Assembly: GCA_902799765.1 (NCBI GenBank)
Contig: CADCBZ010000001.1
Coordinates: 1-64,000 of the forward strand
Length of the DNA: 64,000 nucleotides
Direction: 5' to 3'
Source of the DNA: an uncultured Prevotellaceae bacterium
GTDB lineage: Bacteria > Bacteroidota > Bacteroidia > Bacteroidales > Bacteroidaceae
Position numbers and translations under genes: made by a program. This document shows positions 51,346 to 61,282 of the stretch, piece by piece; position 1 is the stretch's first letter, and every line of letters begins with the position of its first letter. Below the pieces are notes generated by a model, which saw only the letters and a program-made list of their open reading frames with translations, searched no databases and was not told the DNA's origin.

Positions 51346-52467
51346 TTATCCATGAGATAGTTCCCCTTTTATATACTTCAATATTTGTTTATCGTTGTAG
51401 TTTTCTATGAAGTATTTTTTTAAATGTTTTTTTCTATCTAATGGGTAATCAAATGTATTTATGATTTTCACAAACTCTTCAGGCTTATTTGCCATGAACA
51501 TAGCACCTCTATACTGCTCGCCAATACCTTCGAAAGCGACCTCCGTTCCAATAATTGGCGTGCCTGCTCCTAACGCTTCTACACATTTTACTTTAACGCC
51601 TGCGCCCATATGAAGTGGTGCTATCTCTGCCTTAGCATTAGCAATAATCTTATAAGGATCATCAACAAAACCTAAGTATTCCACATTAGATAATTGTACT
51701 ATCTTTTGTTTTAACACTTCGGGCATTCTACCCCCTCCAATAATTTTAAACGATATATCTTTAGAAAGCTGATTATATACGTTATCAAAGAACCATCCTA
51801 AAGCCTCACTGTTTTCAATTCTACCCCAATCTCCAAAGAAAACAAAATAATTACCAACCATTGTAGGATAAGCATTCAAAACATTGAGATTAAGGAAAAA
51901 TGTGGTGGAGAAACTGTTAACTTTGTACAAGCTCTTAATTAATTCGCAATCCTTTTCGCTAAATGTAAAAACAGCACGTCCTTTATTTAACATACGACGC
52001 TCAGAAAAAATAGCCCAAGGACGTAAATAAGTCTTCATCCGAGAATACTTCTGTGCTATGACGTCATGAGCCATTAGTATTTTGTTTGGGTGATTTAAAC
52101 AAGCCGCATAGGAAAATGTCTGGCTAAAGTCGAAATAAATATAGTTATATTTATTAGAATTAATACGTTCTTTTAAAAAGGACTCTAATTCCTTGTTTTT
52201 CCTCGCAGTAAATAGCGGAAAAGTAAATGGGGAAGAAAGAAAACCCATGAATTTCTGCTTTGTTGAGATAATTTGAGATTTCAACACATGAATATTATCA
52301 TGCACAGGTTTATATGGTTTATCCTCCTTATATCTAAAATACACCAAATCAACATAACACGTTTTGGACAGTTCGTGTAAAAGCTGACTTGAATAAGACA
52401 CTCCTACCCCTTGATTATCAGGCGTATATGGCGTTATAAATAATAATTTAATTAGTGGTGCATCCAT
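51346..52467 (-). CDS. Family 4 glycosyltransferase
   Basis: A 373-residue GT-B enzyme of the group 1 type. The C-terminal domain has YFVFFGDWGRIENSEALGWF, NVEYLGFVDDPYKIIANAKA and the donor-binding AGVKVKCVEALGAGTPIIGT with the conserved glutamate. The N-terminal domain begins KLLFITPYTPDNQGVGVSYS. It transfers an unidentified sugar. A frameshifted acyltransferase relic follows its stop directly. Confidence 0.85.
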   Translation of the reverse strand: MDAPLIKLLFITPYTPDNQGVGVSYSSQLLHELSKTCYVDLVYFRYKEDKPYKPVHDNIHVLKSQIISTKQKFMGFLSSPFTFPLFTARKNKELESFLKERINSNKYNYIYFDFSQTFSYAACLNHPNKILMAHDVIAQKYSRMKTYLRPWAIFSERRMLNKGRAVFTFSEKDCELIKSLYKVNSFSTTFFLNLNVLNAYPTMVGNYFVFFGDWGRIENSEALGWFFDNVYNQLSKDISFKIIGGGRMPEVLKQKIVQLSNVEYLGFVDDPYKIIANAKAEIAPLHMGAGVKVKCVEALGAGTPIIGTEVAFEGIGEQYRGAMFMANKPEEFVKIINTFDYPLDRKKHLKKYFIENYNDKQILKYIKGELSHG

Positions 52468-52496
52468 AAAAAAAACACTGTAAATGACTTTTTGTT

Positions 52497-53690
52497 TTAC
52501 CTTCCATTAATGACATTAAAAAATTGTTTCGCAATATTATCATATTCGAACTCCTTCACTGGTAATAAGTTCATTCTTGAATATTTACCCGCTTGTATAT
52601 TCTTTATTGCTTCTGCTATGATATCTTTATTATTGGGAACAAAGATAAATCTGTTATATTTTTCATATTCTTTCGCAATATTGTGTGATTCTGTAATTAC
52701 TAATATGTATTTGTATGTCAAGCCATAATGATACAATTTCCCTGGAACCTGAATACAATTACCCGATTTACTTATATTCTCAAGTACCATCAAAATGCCG
52801 CAATCTTTTTCAAACTTATTAATTTCATTTCGCGACTTGCGACCATATACGGTAATTGTCTTGGTTGACTCTAGTTCTTTGTCTGCCCCTCCTATTATTA
52901 TTGTATTATAATTGTTTTCGCAACACGCCTGATAAAAAGGATAAATATTCCGATATATTTGTCTATAATCGCCGAAGTAACCAATTTTATTTAAATCTCC
53001 TTTAGACTTTTCTTCTTGTATTTTCTTAAAATCTGTAGTAGGTATCCAATCAATCTTAAATGCTAAGTCGGGGTATTTTTTCTTCATATAACTCACAGCA
53101 CATGGATTAGTATAAACCGAAATATCGGCTCCTGTTATCAAACGTCGTTCTTCATTTTCTTCTCTCTTCTTGAATAATTTTGTCGATGCGACATCATTTG
53201 TCATTGGATCACCCCAATAGAGTATCCATTTTGCCCTATATTTTTTCAATTTTATTATCTTCTTGGCAAAAGAATGGGAAGATCTAGGTTCAGCTGAAGA
53301 AACAATATAATCATATGTTTCATCTAAATCATTCAAATCATTTTTTCTTAAATTTAAAAGTGGAATTTCATATACATCGTACACTGAAAATTTCATATAC
53401 ATTTGTATAGCCCAAGACCTAATAGATTCCTTAAAAGAATCCTCATTCATTTTTTTTTCACCCAATGACTGGTTTATACATATTATCTCCTTTTGAGGAT
53501 AAGCAAATAGTTTATCCACTTTAACCAGATTTTCATAGATATTCTTATCAGAAGAATGATCAGACGGAACAAATATGCAATGAACTACATGCCCATTATC
53601 GTGGAGACAATTCATCAAAGCAACGGTGCGGATGTTTCCGGATGTATTCCGCCGCAAATCATAGGACGAAACAAAAAGAAATTTACTCAT
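52497..53690 (-). CDS. GT-B glycosyltransferase-like protein
   Basis: A 397-residue protein with a GT-B layout: KFLFVSSYDLRRNTSGNIRT at the N-terminus, WILYWGDPMTNDVAST near 160, GYFGDYRQIYRNIYPFYQ near 235 and GNCIQVPGKLYHYGLTYKYI near 315-334 in the donor site. Homology to known group 1 transferases is weaker than for its neighbour. It lies between the polymerase and the GT4 gene and so probably builds the repeat unit. Confidence 0.7.
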   Translation of the reverse strand: MSKFLFVSSYDLRRNTSGNIRTVALMNCLHDNGHVVHCIFVPSDHSSDKNIYENLVKVDKLFAYPQKEIICINQSLGEKKMNEDSFKESIRSWAIQMYMKFSVYDVYEIPLLNLRKNDLNDLDETYDYIVSSAEPRSSHSFAKKIIKLKKYRAKWILYWGDPMTNDVASTKLFKKREENEERRLITGADISVYTNPCAVSYMKKKYPDLAFKIDWIPTTDFKKIQEEKSKGDLNKIGYFGDYRQIYRNIYPFYQACCENNYNTIIIGGADKELESTKTITVYGRKSRNEINKFEKDCGILMVLENISKSGNCIQVPGKLYHYGLTYKYILVITESHNIAKEYEKYNRFIFVPNNKDIIAEAIKNIQAGKYSRMNLLPVKEFEYDNIAKQFFNVINGR

Positions 53691-53693
53691 TAT

Positions 53694-54995
53694 TTATATA
53701 TTATATCTTTTAATACTTTTCAAACTCAAAACGGCAAAAATATAGCTAAATAACATAATATTACTATCCAAACCACCGCTTGTCATTGATCTTAAAAAAT
53801 AGACAACAAATAAATAAACACATGCCTTCTCATATTTTAAAAGATACTTCAGTGGTTTCACAACCACCAAAACTAACAAAGACATTCCTACGATTCCCAG
53901 TTCACATAATATTTCCACAAACATATTATGTGGATATAATCCATAACGGCCATAAAATTCAAAGTGACCAAACCCAACGCCAAAAAATGGATTATTAATA
54001 AAATCATTTATGCTTTTTAACATAATAAAACCACGATTAGACGCGTCTAAATATCCCTCTTCTTTTACTGAGTTTAAAGCGCCCCCTTCAGACACCAAGA
54101 AGTTTATCATGAAAAAAACAATTGCTACTCCAACTAATAGATAAATAAGATACCTAAATCTTGACGCCCCTTCTTTTCGTTGAGAGAAAACCCACAATAA
54201 AAACAATACCAGCGAAATAATAATCGATTGGCGTGCGCCAGAATATAATGAAACAATAGTACACAAAAAAATACAAAGAATCATAAAAAGATTGCTATAT
54301 CCTTTCTTTAATGATTCAAGAAATATACAGCCCAAACCCATCGTCGCAAAACAACCGACATGTTGGTAGTCAACTAGCAATTTATCCTCTTCATATGCTA
54401 TTAAATTTTGCGCCCTTAAATAACCGAAATCCAAAAAGTTAGTTGGCCCCATACCACCATTTAACAAAGTAGAAAGTAGTAGCATTAAGAAAGAATAGAG
54501 AATTAAATACAACCCAATTCTTATATAATTGCACTTATGAGGATTGCAAAAAAGAAAACCATATGCAAAAAAAACAAGCAACCCATTCAATGTCGTTTCT
54601 TTAAGCTTTGTTGGTGCATAGTCTCCTCCAGTATTTAAACAAGACGAAACGACAAATATGAACGACACTAAAAGTAATAGAGAAAACTCATTTTTAAAAT
54701 TATAAAAAACAATAGTTTTCTTTCTGAGCCAATGATAGAGGCAGAAGAGGAAAAGTATCACTTCTAATAAGGTAGCGACACCTGTTATACCTTGCACATA
54801 TAACGCAGAACCCAACAAAATAGGCATTGCATAAGAGGTAAGATAATATGCACCTATTAATCTTGTTCTATAAAGAGATAAGAAAACCAGGAAATATATC
54901 AAAGGTAATATAGGTATAAGACGAAGAAAAATATTAGCAAAAACTATGATTATTGCTAAAAATTCTATCGCATTATTCTTAAAAGAACTCTTCAT
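53694..54995 (-). CDS. O-antigen polymerase/ligase (Wzy/WaaL-like)
   Basis: A 433-residue membrane protein with about ten to twelve helices and the family segment SLYSGARQSIIISLVLFLLW followed by a large periplasmic loop and GFGHFEFYGRYGLYPHNMFV, including the HN motif of O-antigen ligases and polymerases. It is probably the Wzy polymerase that joins flipped repeat units, as it lies between glycosyltransferases and Wzx. Ligase activity is an alternative. Confidence 0.85.
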   Translation of the reverse strand: MKSSFKNNAIEFLAIIIVFANIFLRLIPILPLIYFLVFLSLYRTRLIGAYYLTSYAMPILLGSALYVQGITGVATLLEVILFLFCLYHWLRKKTIVFYNFKNEFSLLLLVSFIFVVSSCLNTGGDYAPTKLKETTLNGLLVFFAYGFLFCNPHKCNYIRIGLYLILYSFLMLLLSTLLNGGMGPTNFLDFGYLRAQNLIAYEEDKLLVDYQHVGCFATMGLGCIFLESLKKGYSNLFMILCIFLCTIVSLYSGARQSIIISLVLFLLWVFSQRKEGASRFRYLIYLLVGVAIVFFMINFLVSEGGALNSVKEEGYLDASNRGFIMLKSINDFINNPFFGVGFGHFEFYGRYGLYPHNMFVEILCELGIVGMSLLVLVVVKPLKYLLKYEKACVYLFVVYFLRSMTSGGLDSNIMLFSYIFAVLSLKSIKRYNI

Positions 54996-55003
54996 AGAAT
55001 GTA

Positions 55004-56074
55004 CTATCGAAAATAACGATTAATTCTACTTTCAAGACTCCATAAAAGTTTAATTATAGGCACGAGAACTCGATGCTTCGTTGCCTGTTTAAAACACAAT
55101 AATTGTAAAGCATTCATTGGGAAAAAGGGATATAATGCATCAGCATCGACAAAGTCTGAGTTCATACAAATATTCGCTAATTGCATATTGTATTCTCTCT
55201 TAATCTTAGCAGGTAGCTCATACCCATACTTGTTGCAATAATATATTCTCATTTCATACATTGATAGTCTAAATCTCAATAATGTTTTTGGATTACGACA
55301 TGCGCTACCTTCAGCTATTCTATAGACCCCTGTTATTTCTGGTATATAATAAACCGGACCTTTTTGTGACAAATCTAGCCATCGGGTAGTATCACCCATC
55401 ATAAACTTTACATCATTCTTAACAATAGTATCCGCAAAAGCTTTACGAAAAACAACCGTTAGAGTTTGTATTCTACATTTGCCCAAAAGAATATAATAAA
55501 AAAGCTCTTTCTTGTTCTGAGGTAATAAAGTGTTGTTATAAGATGCTATTGCGCTTTTACCAAACTCGCCTTTAGCTTGGTGAAAATCTTTAACATCAGT
55601 AAAGCACATTGAATAATCATGATTTAACTCTAAAAAATCCACCTGCTTCAGTAATTTTCCACAATCTGTCCAGTAATCATCTCCTTCGCACAAAGCAATG
55701 TATTTTGTTTTATCAAGCCATTTTGCTAGATATGGAACTTTGGATTTCTTTATACTATAGTGATTATATTTCAATAATAAAACTGCAAAAAAACAATTCA
55801 AATTTGACTTATGGCGAGCAAATGTTAAAACATAGTCATCAGTTTCCTTTCGTCGTTCAACTTTTCTATCTTCTAAGTCGAAGTGCTCATTCAAATAGCT
55901 TTTAATAACCTCCTGCTCACCATCTGTACTGGCATCATCAACAATGCAGCAGACATAAGGAAAGGTTGTTTTCTGCATTGTAAATCCATTCATAGCATCC
56001 ACAATATAGGGAGCATGATTGAATGTAAAACAACGCACACACACTTTCCATTCGTCATTATCTTGTTCGTTCAT
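55004..56074 (-). CDS. Family 2 glycosyltransferase
   Basis: A 356-residue GT2 enzyme with CVRCFTFNHAPYIVDAMNGF, YVCCIVDDASTDGEQEVI and IALCEGDDYWTDCGKLLKQV (catalytic DD). This variant with an insert after the first DD is common in Bacteroidetes glycan loci. It overlaps the Wzx gene by 4 bases. Sugar unknown. Confidence 0.85.
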   Translation of the reverse strand: MNEQDNDEWKVCVRCFTFNHAPYIVDAMNGFTMQKTTFPYVCCIVDDASTDGEQEVIKSYLNEHFDLEDRKVERRKETDDYVLTFARHKSNLNCFFAVLLLKYNHYSIKKSKVPYLAKWLDKTKYIALCEGDDYWTDCGKLLKQVDFLELNHDYSMCFTDVKDFHQAKGEFGKSAIASYNNTLLPQNKKELFYYILLGKCRIQTLTVVFRKAFADTIVKNDVKFMMGDTTRWLDLSQKGPVYYIPEITGVYRIAEGSACRNPKTLLRFRLSMYEMRIYYCNKYGYELPAKIKREYNMQLANICMNSDFVDADALYPFFPMNALQLLCFKQATKHRVLVPIIKLLWSLESRINRYFR

Positions 56075-57525
56075 CTTTTTATTATTTTGAAATAAGGTTC
56101 AACCATTCCCTTTAATTCCACATATTCTTCCATCTTTGTCTTTTGGCATACACATAATAATATTGTACATCCAAGAATTATTTGCATGGGTAGAATTATC
56201 CAATATGATATAGGTAAATATTTTAGAAAGAACACACTTATAGAAACAAATATTGCTAGTCCATACGAAGGGGCAATGTCACGTATCTGCATCCAGGAAC
56301 TATAGCCTAACAATTTACCTGGAAAATATGAATTAAGAAAGTAACATATTATGCTTGTCACAACACTTACATACAACATCGGCATAACGCCATACATAAA
56401 ACAGACTGACAGTGGAAGAATTCCAATTATTTTCTTAACTATCTCTAATTCTAAATAGAGGTCACTACGCCCCTGAACTTGAAGCATATTAAGGTTAATC
56501 GCTTGGAGTGGATAGAAAGAACCTGTTATACAAATAAGGGGTAAATAGGTTGCAGCCTCATGCCACTTTGGACCAATCTGGCAATACAACAATGGCTCCG
56601 ATATCGCACCAAGAAAGAGCATACTAATAGCAGTTATGAACATCATTACCTTAATGATCTTGCGATATGCTAATATCATTCGTTCCTTATCATCTTGAAT
56701 GGTACTTAGTACAGGATATGTAACTCGCTGAATAACCGAAGTAAGATTACTTGAAAATAATGACGAGAATTGTTTTGCACGTGTATACTGACCTAGTGTA
56801 GCAGGACTATAGAACCTTCCTACCACTACCTGATATAATTCTTTCCATACCGTACCAATCAAACCGCTCACCATTATTTTCCAGCCAAACCCAAAGAGTT
56901 CGTGGAAGCTCTCTGACGAAAAACGCAATTGAGGTACCCATTTATTTGCCACCCACAATAGGATGGTGCGTAATCCTTGGCTAGTCAGGCTTTGTACCAC
57001 CAACGACCACACACCAAAGCCCATAAATGCCATAACAATACCTACAATTCCACTGGCAATTGATGCAACAAGAGTTATCTTGGTCTGGGTCTTGAAATCA
57101 ATGCGCTTTGTCAGTCTCGTTTGTTGCACCAAACCCAGGGCTCCGATTAACATTTCCAATGAGGCAACTTGAGTCAAAGTAACCAGTTCTTCCCGATGGA
57201 AGAATTCGGCTATGAAAGGAGAACAGAGATAGATGACAACATATAGCAATACGCTTATGCCAAGATTAACAATAAAAGCAGTGTTGTAGTCATCATCTGT
57301 CGCATCCTTTTTGCGAATCAGTGCAGTGGTAAAACCGCCATTGATAAGTGCCGTGCAGACAGCCGTAAATATGGAGATGATACCAATAAGCCCATAGTCA
57401 TCTGGTGATAGCAAGCGTGCCAATACAATGCTTACCAAGAATGTCACTCCAAACTGCGCGACATTGTCAATACCACTCCAAGCTACACCTTTTACCGTCT
57501 TATCTTTTAGACTTTGCTCCGTCAT
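56071..57525 (-). CDS. Wzx flippase 1 (MOP superfamily)
   Basis: A 484-residue flippase with about twelve helices, beginning KTVKGVAWSGIDNVAQFGVT and LARLLSPDDYGLIGIISIFT, the WzxC-type N-terminus. It translocates lipid-linked repeat units to the periplasm. A second paralogue lies at 61275-62756 with the same start pattern, so the window covers two Wzx-dependent units or a duplication. Confidence 0.9.
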   Translation of the reverse strand: MTEQSLKDKTVKGVAWSGIDNVAQFGVTFLVSIVLARLLSPDDYGLIGIISIFTAVCTALINGGFTTALIRKKDATDDDYNTAFIVNLGISVLLYVVIYLCSPFIAEFFHREELVTLTQVASLEMLIGALGLVQQTRLTKRIDFKTQTKITLVASIASGIVGIVMAFMGFGVWSLVVQSLTSQGLRTILLWVANKWVPQLRFSSESFHELFGFGWKIMVSGLIGTVWKELYQVVVGRFYSPATLGQYTRAKQFSSLFSSNLTSVIQRVTYPVLSTIQDDKERMILAYRKIIKVMMFITAISMLFLGAISEPLLYCQIGPKWHEAATYLPLICITGSFYPLQAINLNMLQVQGRSDLYLELEIVKKIIGILPLSVCFMYGVMPMLYVSVVTSIICYFLNSYFPGKLLGYSSWMQIRDIAPSYGLAIFVSISVFFLKYLPISYWIILPMQIILGCTILLCVCQKTKMEEYVELKGMVEPYFKIIKR

Positions 57526-57544
57526 TACTTTTCAATTCGATAAA

Positions 57545-58396
57545 CTACAATTCAACACATGCCCTTCTGGGTTCAAAACAACAGCAAGGGCGTAACGCCA
57601 CTATGCGTACACCACTGGCTCTTTGTGGGCCAATTTTAGCGAATGTAGCCAAGACGCTATGTTTACCACCCAATCCGAGGGGGCCTACATTTGCTTCATT
57701 TACCTTAGCAGTGATACACATCTCAAAGTCACTCTGCACACCAAAGTCACCTTTGGCCATAGCTTCCATCATCAGACTGGTGGCTTCAAACTGGCTGCGG
57801 CCAATACCGATTGCAAGCGTACAAGGGGAGCATCCCAACTGACTGACAGCAGGCTTTGCACGATTTACGATTTCTTCTATCACTACGTCAACGCTATGCT
57901 TGTGAAATATTCGCTGGGTGATACCGCGAATAGCGGGTCCACCGCCAAGCATCAAAACGGTCAGACGAATCACATCTTCATTCACTAGCTTTATTAAAAT
58001 TGGTGAAGCATCCAATGCACCACTATCTTCATTTAATCCGCCACTCTGGTCAATACGGGCATAATCATCACCCTTAATGGCCATTGGGCGTCCTGGCAAA
58101 TGTCTGAGACCTTGTCGAACCCCTTCCTTGATTTCTTCTAATAATTCGCCAGTCACTGCTCGGTTCTTTCCTACTTCTAGGAACAAATGAGGAATACCCG
58201 TATCATCACACAGCGGGCTACGATTTTTTTCTGCCACCAGTGCATTATCCAACACCTGCTTCATCACCCAGCATGAACTCTCTATCTTCTCGTCAGCAAT
58301 GGCCTTGCAATATGCCTCTATTTGATCCTCGCGGAAAGATGAGCCTGCAGTAACTAAGCATTCTGCTACCTTATCTTTAATATTATCAGATATCAT
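57545..58396 (-). CDS. Class I fumarase-type hydratase, alpha subunit
   Basis: Counted from 58396 (MISDNIKDKVAECLV), the 283 residues match the catalytic N-terminal part of class I fumarases and tartrate dehydratases. Cysteines for the 4Fe-4S cluster appear in SPLCDDTGIPHLF, SQLGCSPCTLAIGIG and LRPCCCFEPRRACVEL. The beta subunit is encoded at 59472-59996, with a membrane acyltransferase gene between them. The substrate could be fumarate, mesaconate, tartrate or another hydroxy diacid. Placement in a glycan locus suggests supply of an acid substituent. Confidence 0.85.
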   Translation of the reverse strand: MISDNIKDKVAECLVTAGSSFREDQIEAYCKAIADEKIESSCWVMKQVLDNALVAEKNRSPLCDDTGIPHLFLEVGKNRAVTGELLEEIKEGVRQGLRHLPGRPMAIKGDDYARIDQSGGLNEDSGALDASPILIKLVNEDVIRLTVLMLGGGPAIRGITQRIFHKHSVDVVIEEIVNRAKPAVSQLGCSPCTLAIGIGRSQFEATSLMMEAMAKGDFGVQSDFEMCITAKVNEANVGPLGLGGKHSVLATFAKIGPQRASGVRIVALRPCCCFEPRRACVEL

Positions 58397-58400
58397 TTTC

Positions 58401-59485
58401 TTAATTATTGTTTTTTGAATATCTATCAATAACCTTGAATAATCTCTTTTCTAACAGGTTAATTCTTAACATATCTATCATGGAACAAACCACAAAAATA
58501 GCCACAACACATCCTATTGCATATGCCCAATAATACTCATCATTATAATGACTGCCACAGTCAATGAAATCATACCAAAGCCAATGCCGCATTACATCAC
58601 CACGAGTGTGAATTAGGAAAACACCAAAGGTTGTAGCAGCTATCATATTTATCCATTTGTTGTATCTGACTTTTATGTTTTTAAACATCATAAAACTAGA
58701 AATAGACAACAAAAGAGCAAACAGATGATTGGAGTCTGACACGAAATAATATGATGGGCTTTTACCTATCAACGTGACTGCAAAAATGCTTACAATAGAC
58801 AAAAGAAACATAAATAGTGTAGTCCAGCCCCAAAAGCGTGCATTATCTTGATAAGGAAGTCCATAAAGACGAATGTAGGAAGCTATAAAGAAAAGTGTAA
58901 CAAACCAACTAAGGTAGTTGTATGTTACCATTCCTGCCATTCCAAGAATCGTATAAACCCATAGAAGAAGTAGGACTAAACATAAATGCTTCTTTCTTGT
59001 CATATTTCCTACAAGTATATTCAAGAAAGGTATAAAGAGATAGAAGGCCATAAAAGCATTTGTAAAGCTATCGCCTATTTTCGTAAATGGGAGAATACTT
59101 ATCAGGACTTTGAATCTAAATGAAGAAAGTCCAAAATAAATAAAAATTCCTAATATCAAGAAATAATAGAATTTTATCTCTAGGTACAATTTCAGAAACT
59201 TCTGCCATGTGATTTTTGAAGTACACATGAAATAGCCCGTTATCAAAACGAAACAATTAATACCTGTTTTCCCCCATGCGCCAAAGATAAAAAAAAATGC
59301 AGAATGCCAATTCAAACCATCAGAGTTCATTAATACTGAGACTTCTGAATTAACCACATAATGATGTGCTACTATCAAAAGCATGACAACGATACGGAAC
59401 AGTTCCAAATTGCTGTCTCTTTTTCTAACACAATTTGGCGTACTGGGGGGGGGGTAACTTTTATTTGATGCCTATTCGATTCCAT
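58401..59485 (-). CDS. Membrane acyltransferase family 3, out of frame at a C10 tract
   Basis: From TTG at 59408 the frame encodes an acyltransferase 3 protein (ELFRIVVMLLIVAHHYVV with the catalytic His pair, then about ten helices). The usual N-terminal RKRDSNLELFR is encoded just upstream, and the only ATG, at 59485-59483, begins MESNRHQIKV and runs into ten C (59454-59445). With 10 C it leaves the frame; with 8 or 11 it would read through to the domain. The gene is probably phase-variable and OFF here. The start overlaps the fumarase beta gene by 14 bases. Confidence 0.8.
59445..59454. repeat. C10/G10 homopolymer, phase-variation tract
   Basis: Ten G on the plus strand (ten C in the coding strand) lie 31 bases after the candidate start of the acyltransferase. 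Lengths of 8 or 11 restore the frame. Confidence 0.8.
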
Positions 59486-59996
59486 ATATACTCTTTCCCT
59501 TTGCAACAGCAATGATTGCCTGATAATTCTTTACCTTGATTCTATATAGTGCTTCCATGCCCAATTCTGGCCATGCAACACATTCACGTTCCAACGTTTG
59601 ACTTTCTAGAAGTGCCGTCACGGGTGGGATGATAGCAAATACTGCTTTATTCTCTGCGAGCATCTCCACAGTCTCAGACTTGATGGCGCCCTTACCCAGA
59701 TGCATTTTGATACCACCTTTAGATGAAAGCGTCTCGAAGCTACCCTCAATTTCCAGCTTATTACTTGAAGTTGGTCCTACACCAGCTGGACTAACTGCGG
59801 TGTGGAATATCACACCACCTTGTAAATCAATGCCACGCTGCATCCAAGTTCCTGCCTCTAACTCCTTGCATATACGAGGCAATACTGCATCACGACCACA
59901 GAATATATCTCCTGTAATACTCACCACATCACCCACTTTTAGTTGGCTAATTGCATCCTCGCAAAATGGGGTTGTCAATTCTATTATATTTTGCAT
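59472..59996 (-). CDS. Class I fumarase-type hydratase, beta subunit
   Basis: A 174-residue C-terminal-type subunit of class I fumarase/tartrate dehydratase: LKVGDVVSITGDIFCGRDAV (about 20-39) and TAVSPAGVGPTSSNKLEIEG (about 66-85) are typical. The alpha subunit is encoded beyond the acyltransferase gene. Its start overlaps the PrpD-like gene by 13 bases, so PrpD, fumarase beta, acyltransferase and fumarase alpha make one transcript. Confidence 0.85.
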   Translation of the reverse strand: MQNIIELTTPFCEDAISQLKVGDVVSITGDIFCGRDAVLPRICKELEAGTWMQRGIDLQGGVIFHTAVSPAGVGPTSSNKLEIEGSFETLSSKGGIKMHLGKGAIKSETVEMLAENKAVFAIIPPVTALLESQTLERECVAWPELGMEALYRIKVKNYQAIIAVAKGKSIYGIE

Positions 59997-61282
59997 AATC
60001 GCAATATTTTATTCAAATCAAAACTCTCTTTCTTGATCTCACTAACCAACTCGTCGCACTCAGTCGCTGACAATCCACCATACATTGCAAGCCCTCGGAA
60101 TTTACTATCCAGTTCTTCTTGCGTCAATGGATTCTCCGGTTCTCCCTTTGGATAAAGGCATGGTGCTTCATATTCTTCACCATTTTTCATATAAATAGTA
60201 ACTCTGGCCCCCCTTACGGCTGGTGATTGAGCAGTAAGATTCTCGTCCTCTATAATGCTAACTTTACGAGTCAGGTTATTTATCCAATAATCGTTCAGAT
60301 TATCCTCATTATAATCCGCATACCCGCAACTCCCTTTCACAATTGCTAAAGCCACAGCATACGGTGTACTGAGTTTTGCTGAGCTAATTCCCATAATCTC
60401 TTTATGGTCATGGCTGCCAACAGCCAACTTGTAGGTATGTACCTCGATTTTTTCAATCTGTTCAGGTTTCAGATTAAGGTCGTTCCTCATATCAAGTGTG
60501 GCATCAATAGCCGGATGGCAATGACGACATGCTGCATGTACTTTTTGATAGATTCCTTCAATACAATAGCTATCTTCTTTGAAGTCAGTCAGGAACTCTG
60601 GCTTGGGAGTATCTGTTAGTGCAGCCAAGAAACCACGCTTACCACCAAGTATATCATCAGGACCAAGCAAAGCCATCTTCCCAATCTGAGCTGCCACTAC
60701 ACCATCATACGCAGCTCGTGCAGTATTGTAGGGTTTTAACTCTGATGCTTGTTCTTGTATTTCCAATACACCAGCAGCACTGCTTACTGCACAAGCGAGA
60801 GTGGATTTCAGTTGGTTATAATTATAATTGCAAGCAAAGGCAATACCCAAAGCAGAACCAATGGTACCACAAGTACCAGACACATGATAACCGCGAACTT
60901 TATGCCCGGGTTGAATAGCTCTAGCACAGCGCACAGCAACCTCATAGCCCATCACAATCCCTCGAATGACATTATCAGAGGATAACGCCTCTTTTTCCGA
61001 AGCACTCAATACTGCTGATATTATCGATGCGCCAAGATGTATCATCCCATGACGATGACCATCATCCAATTCCAGCACATGTGCGGCAAAGCCCTTTAGA
61101 AACACTTCACTTGGAGACGCAGCTATCAGTTCAGTGTGCTTCTCCTGAAGGTATCTCATTCCACCGATTTCACATCCAAGATAATCCAACAAACAATGTT
61201 TGGCTTTAAGCCGTACTCGAGAAGGCAGTCCCTTCGCTTTTTCACTAAGTCCTTCTATAAACAATTCTTCTATGCTACTCAT
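59984..61282 (-). CDS. MmgE/PrpD-family protein
   Basis: The product from 61282 (MSSIEELFIEGLSEKAKGLP) has 432 residues and the features of MmgE/PrpD proteins, such as LKGFAAHVLELDDGHRHGMI, HLGASIISAVLSASEKEAL and YHVSGTCGTIGSALGIAF. The family includes 2-methylcitrate dehydratase and cis-aconitate decarboxylase. No methylcitrate cycle genes are nearby. With the fumarase-type subunits it could make and hydrate a dicarboxylic acid used to modify the glycan. This is an unusual combination and is inferred from gene order. Confidence 0.8.
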   Translation of the reverse strand: MSSIEELFIEGLSEKAKGLPSRVRLKAKHCLLDYLGCEIGGMRYLQEKHTELIAASPSEVFLKGFAAHVLELDDGHRHGMIHLGASIISAVLSASEKEALSSDNVIRGIVMGYEVAVRCARAIQPGHKVRGYHVSGTCGTIGSALGIAFACNYNYNQLKSTLACAVSSAAGVLEIQEQASELKPYNTARAAYDGVVAAQIGKMALLGPDDILGGKRGFLAALTDTPKPEFLTDFKEDSYCIEGIYQKVHAACRHCHPAIDATLDMRNDLNLKPEQIEKIEVHTYKLAVGSHDHKEIMGISSAKLSTPYAVALAIVKGSCGYADYNEDNLNDYWINNLTRKVSIIEDENLTAQSPAVRGARVTIYMKNGEEYEAPCLYPKGEPENPLTQEELDSKFRGLAMYGGLSATECDELVSEIKKESFDLNKILRLCKI

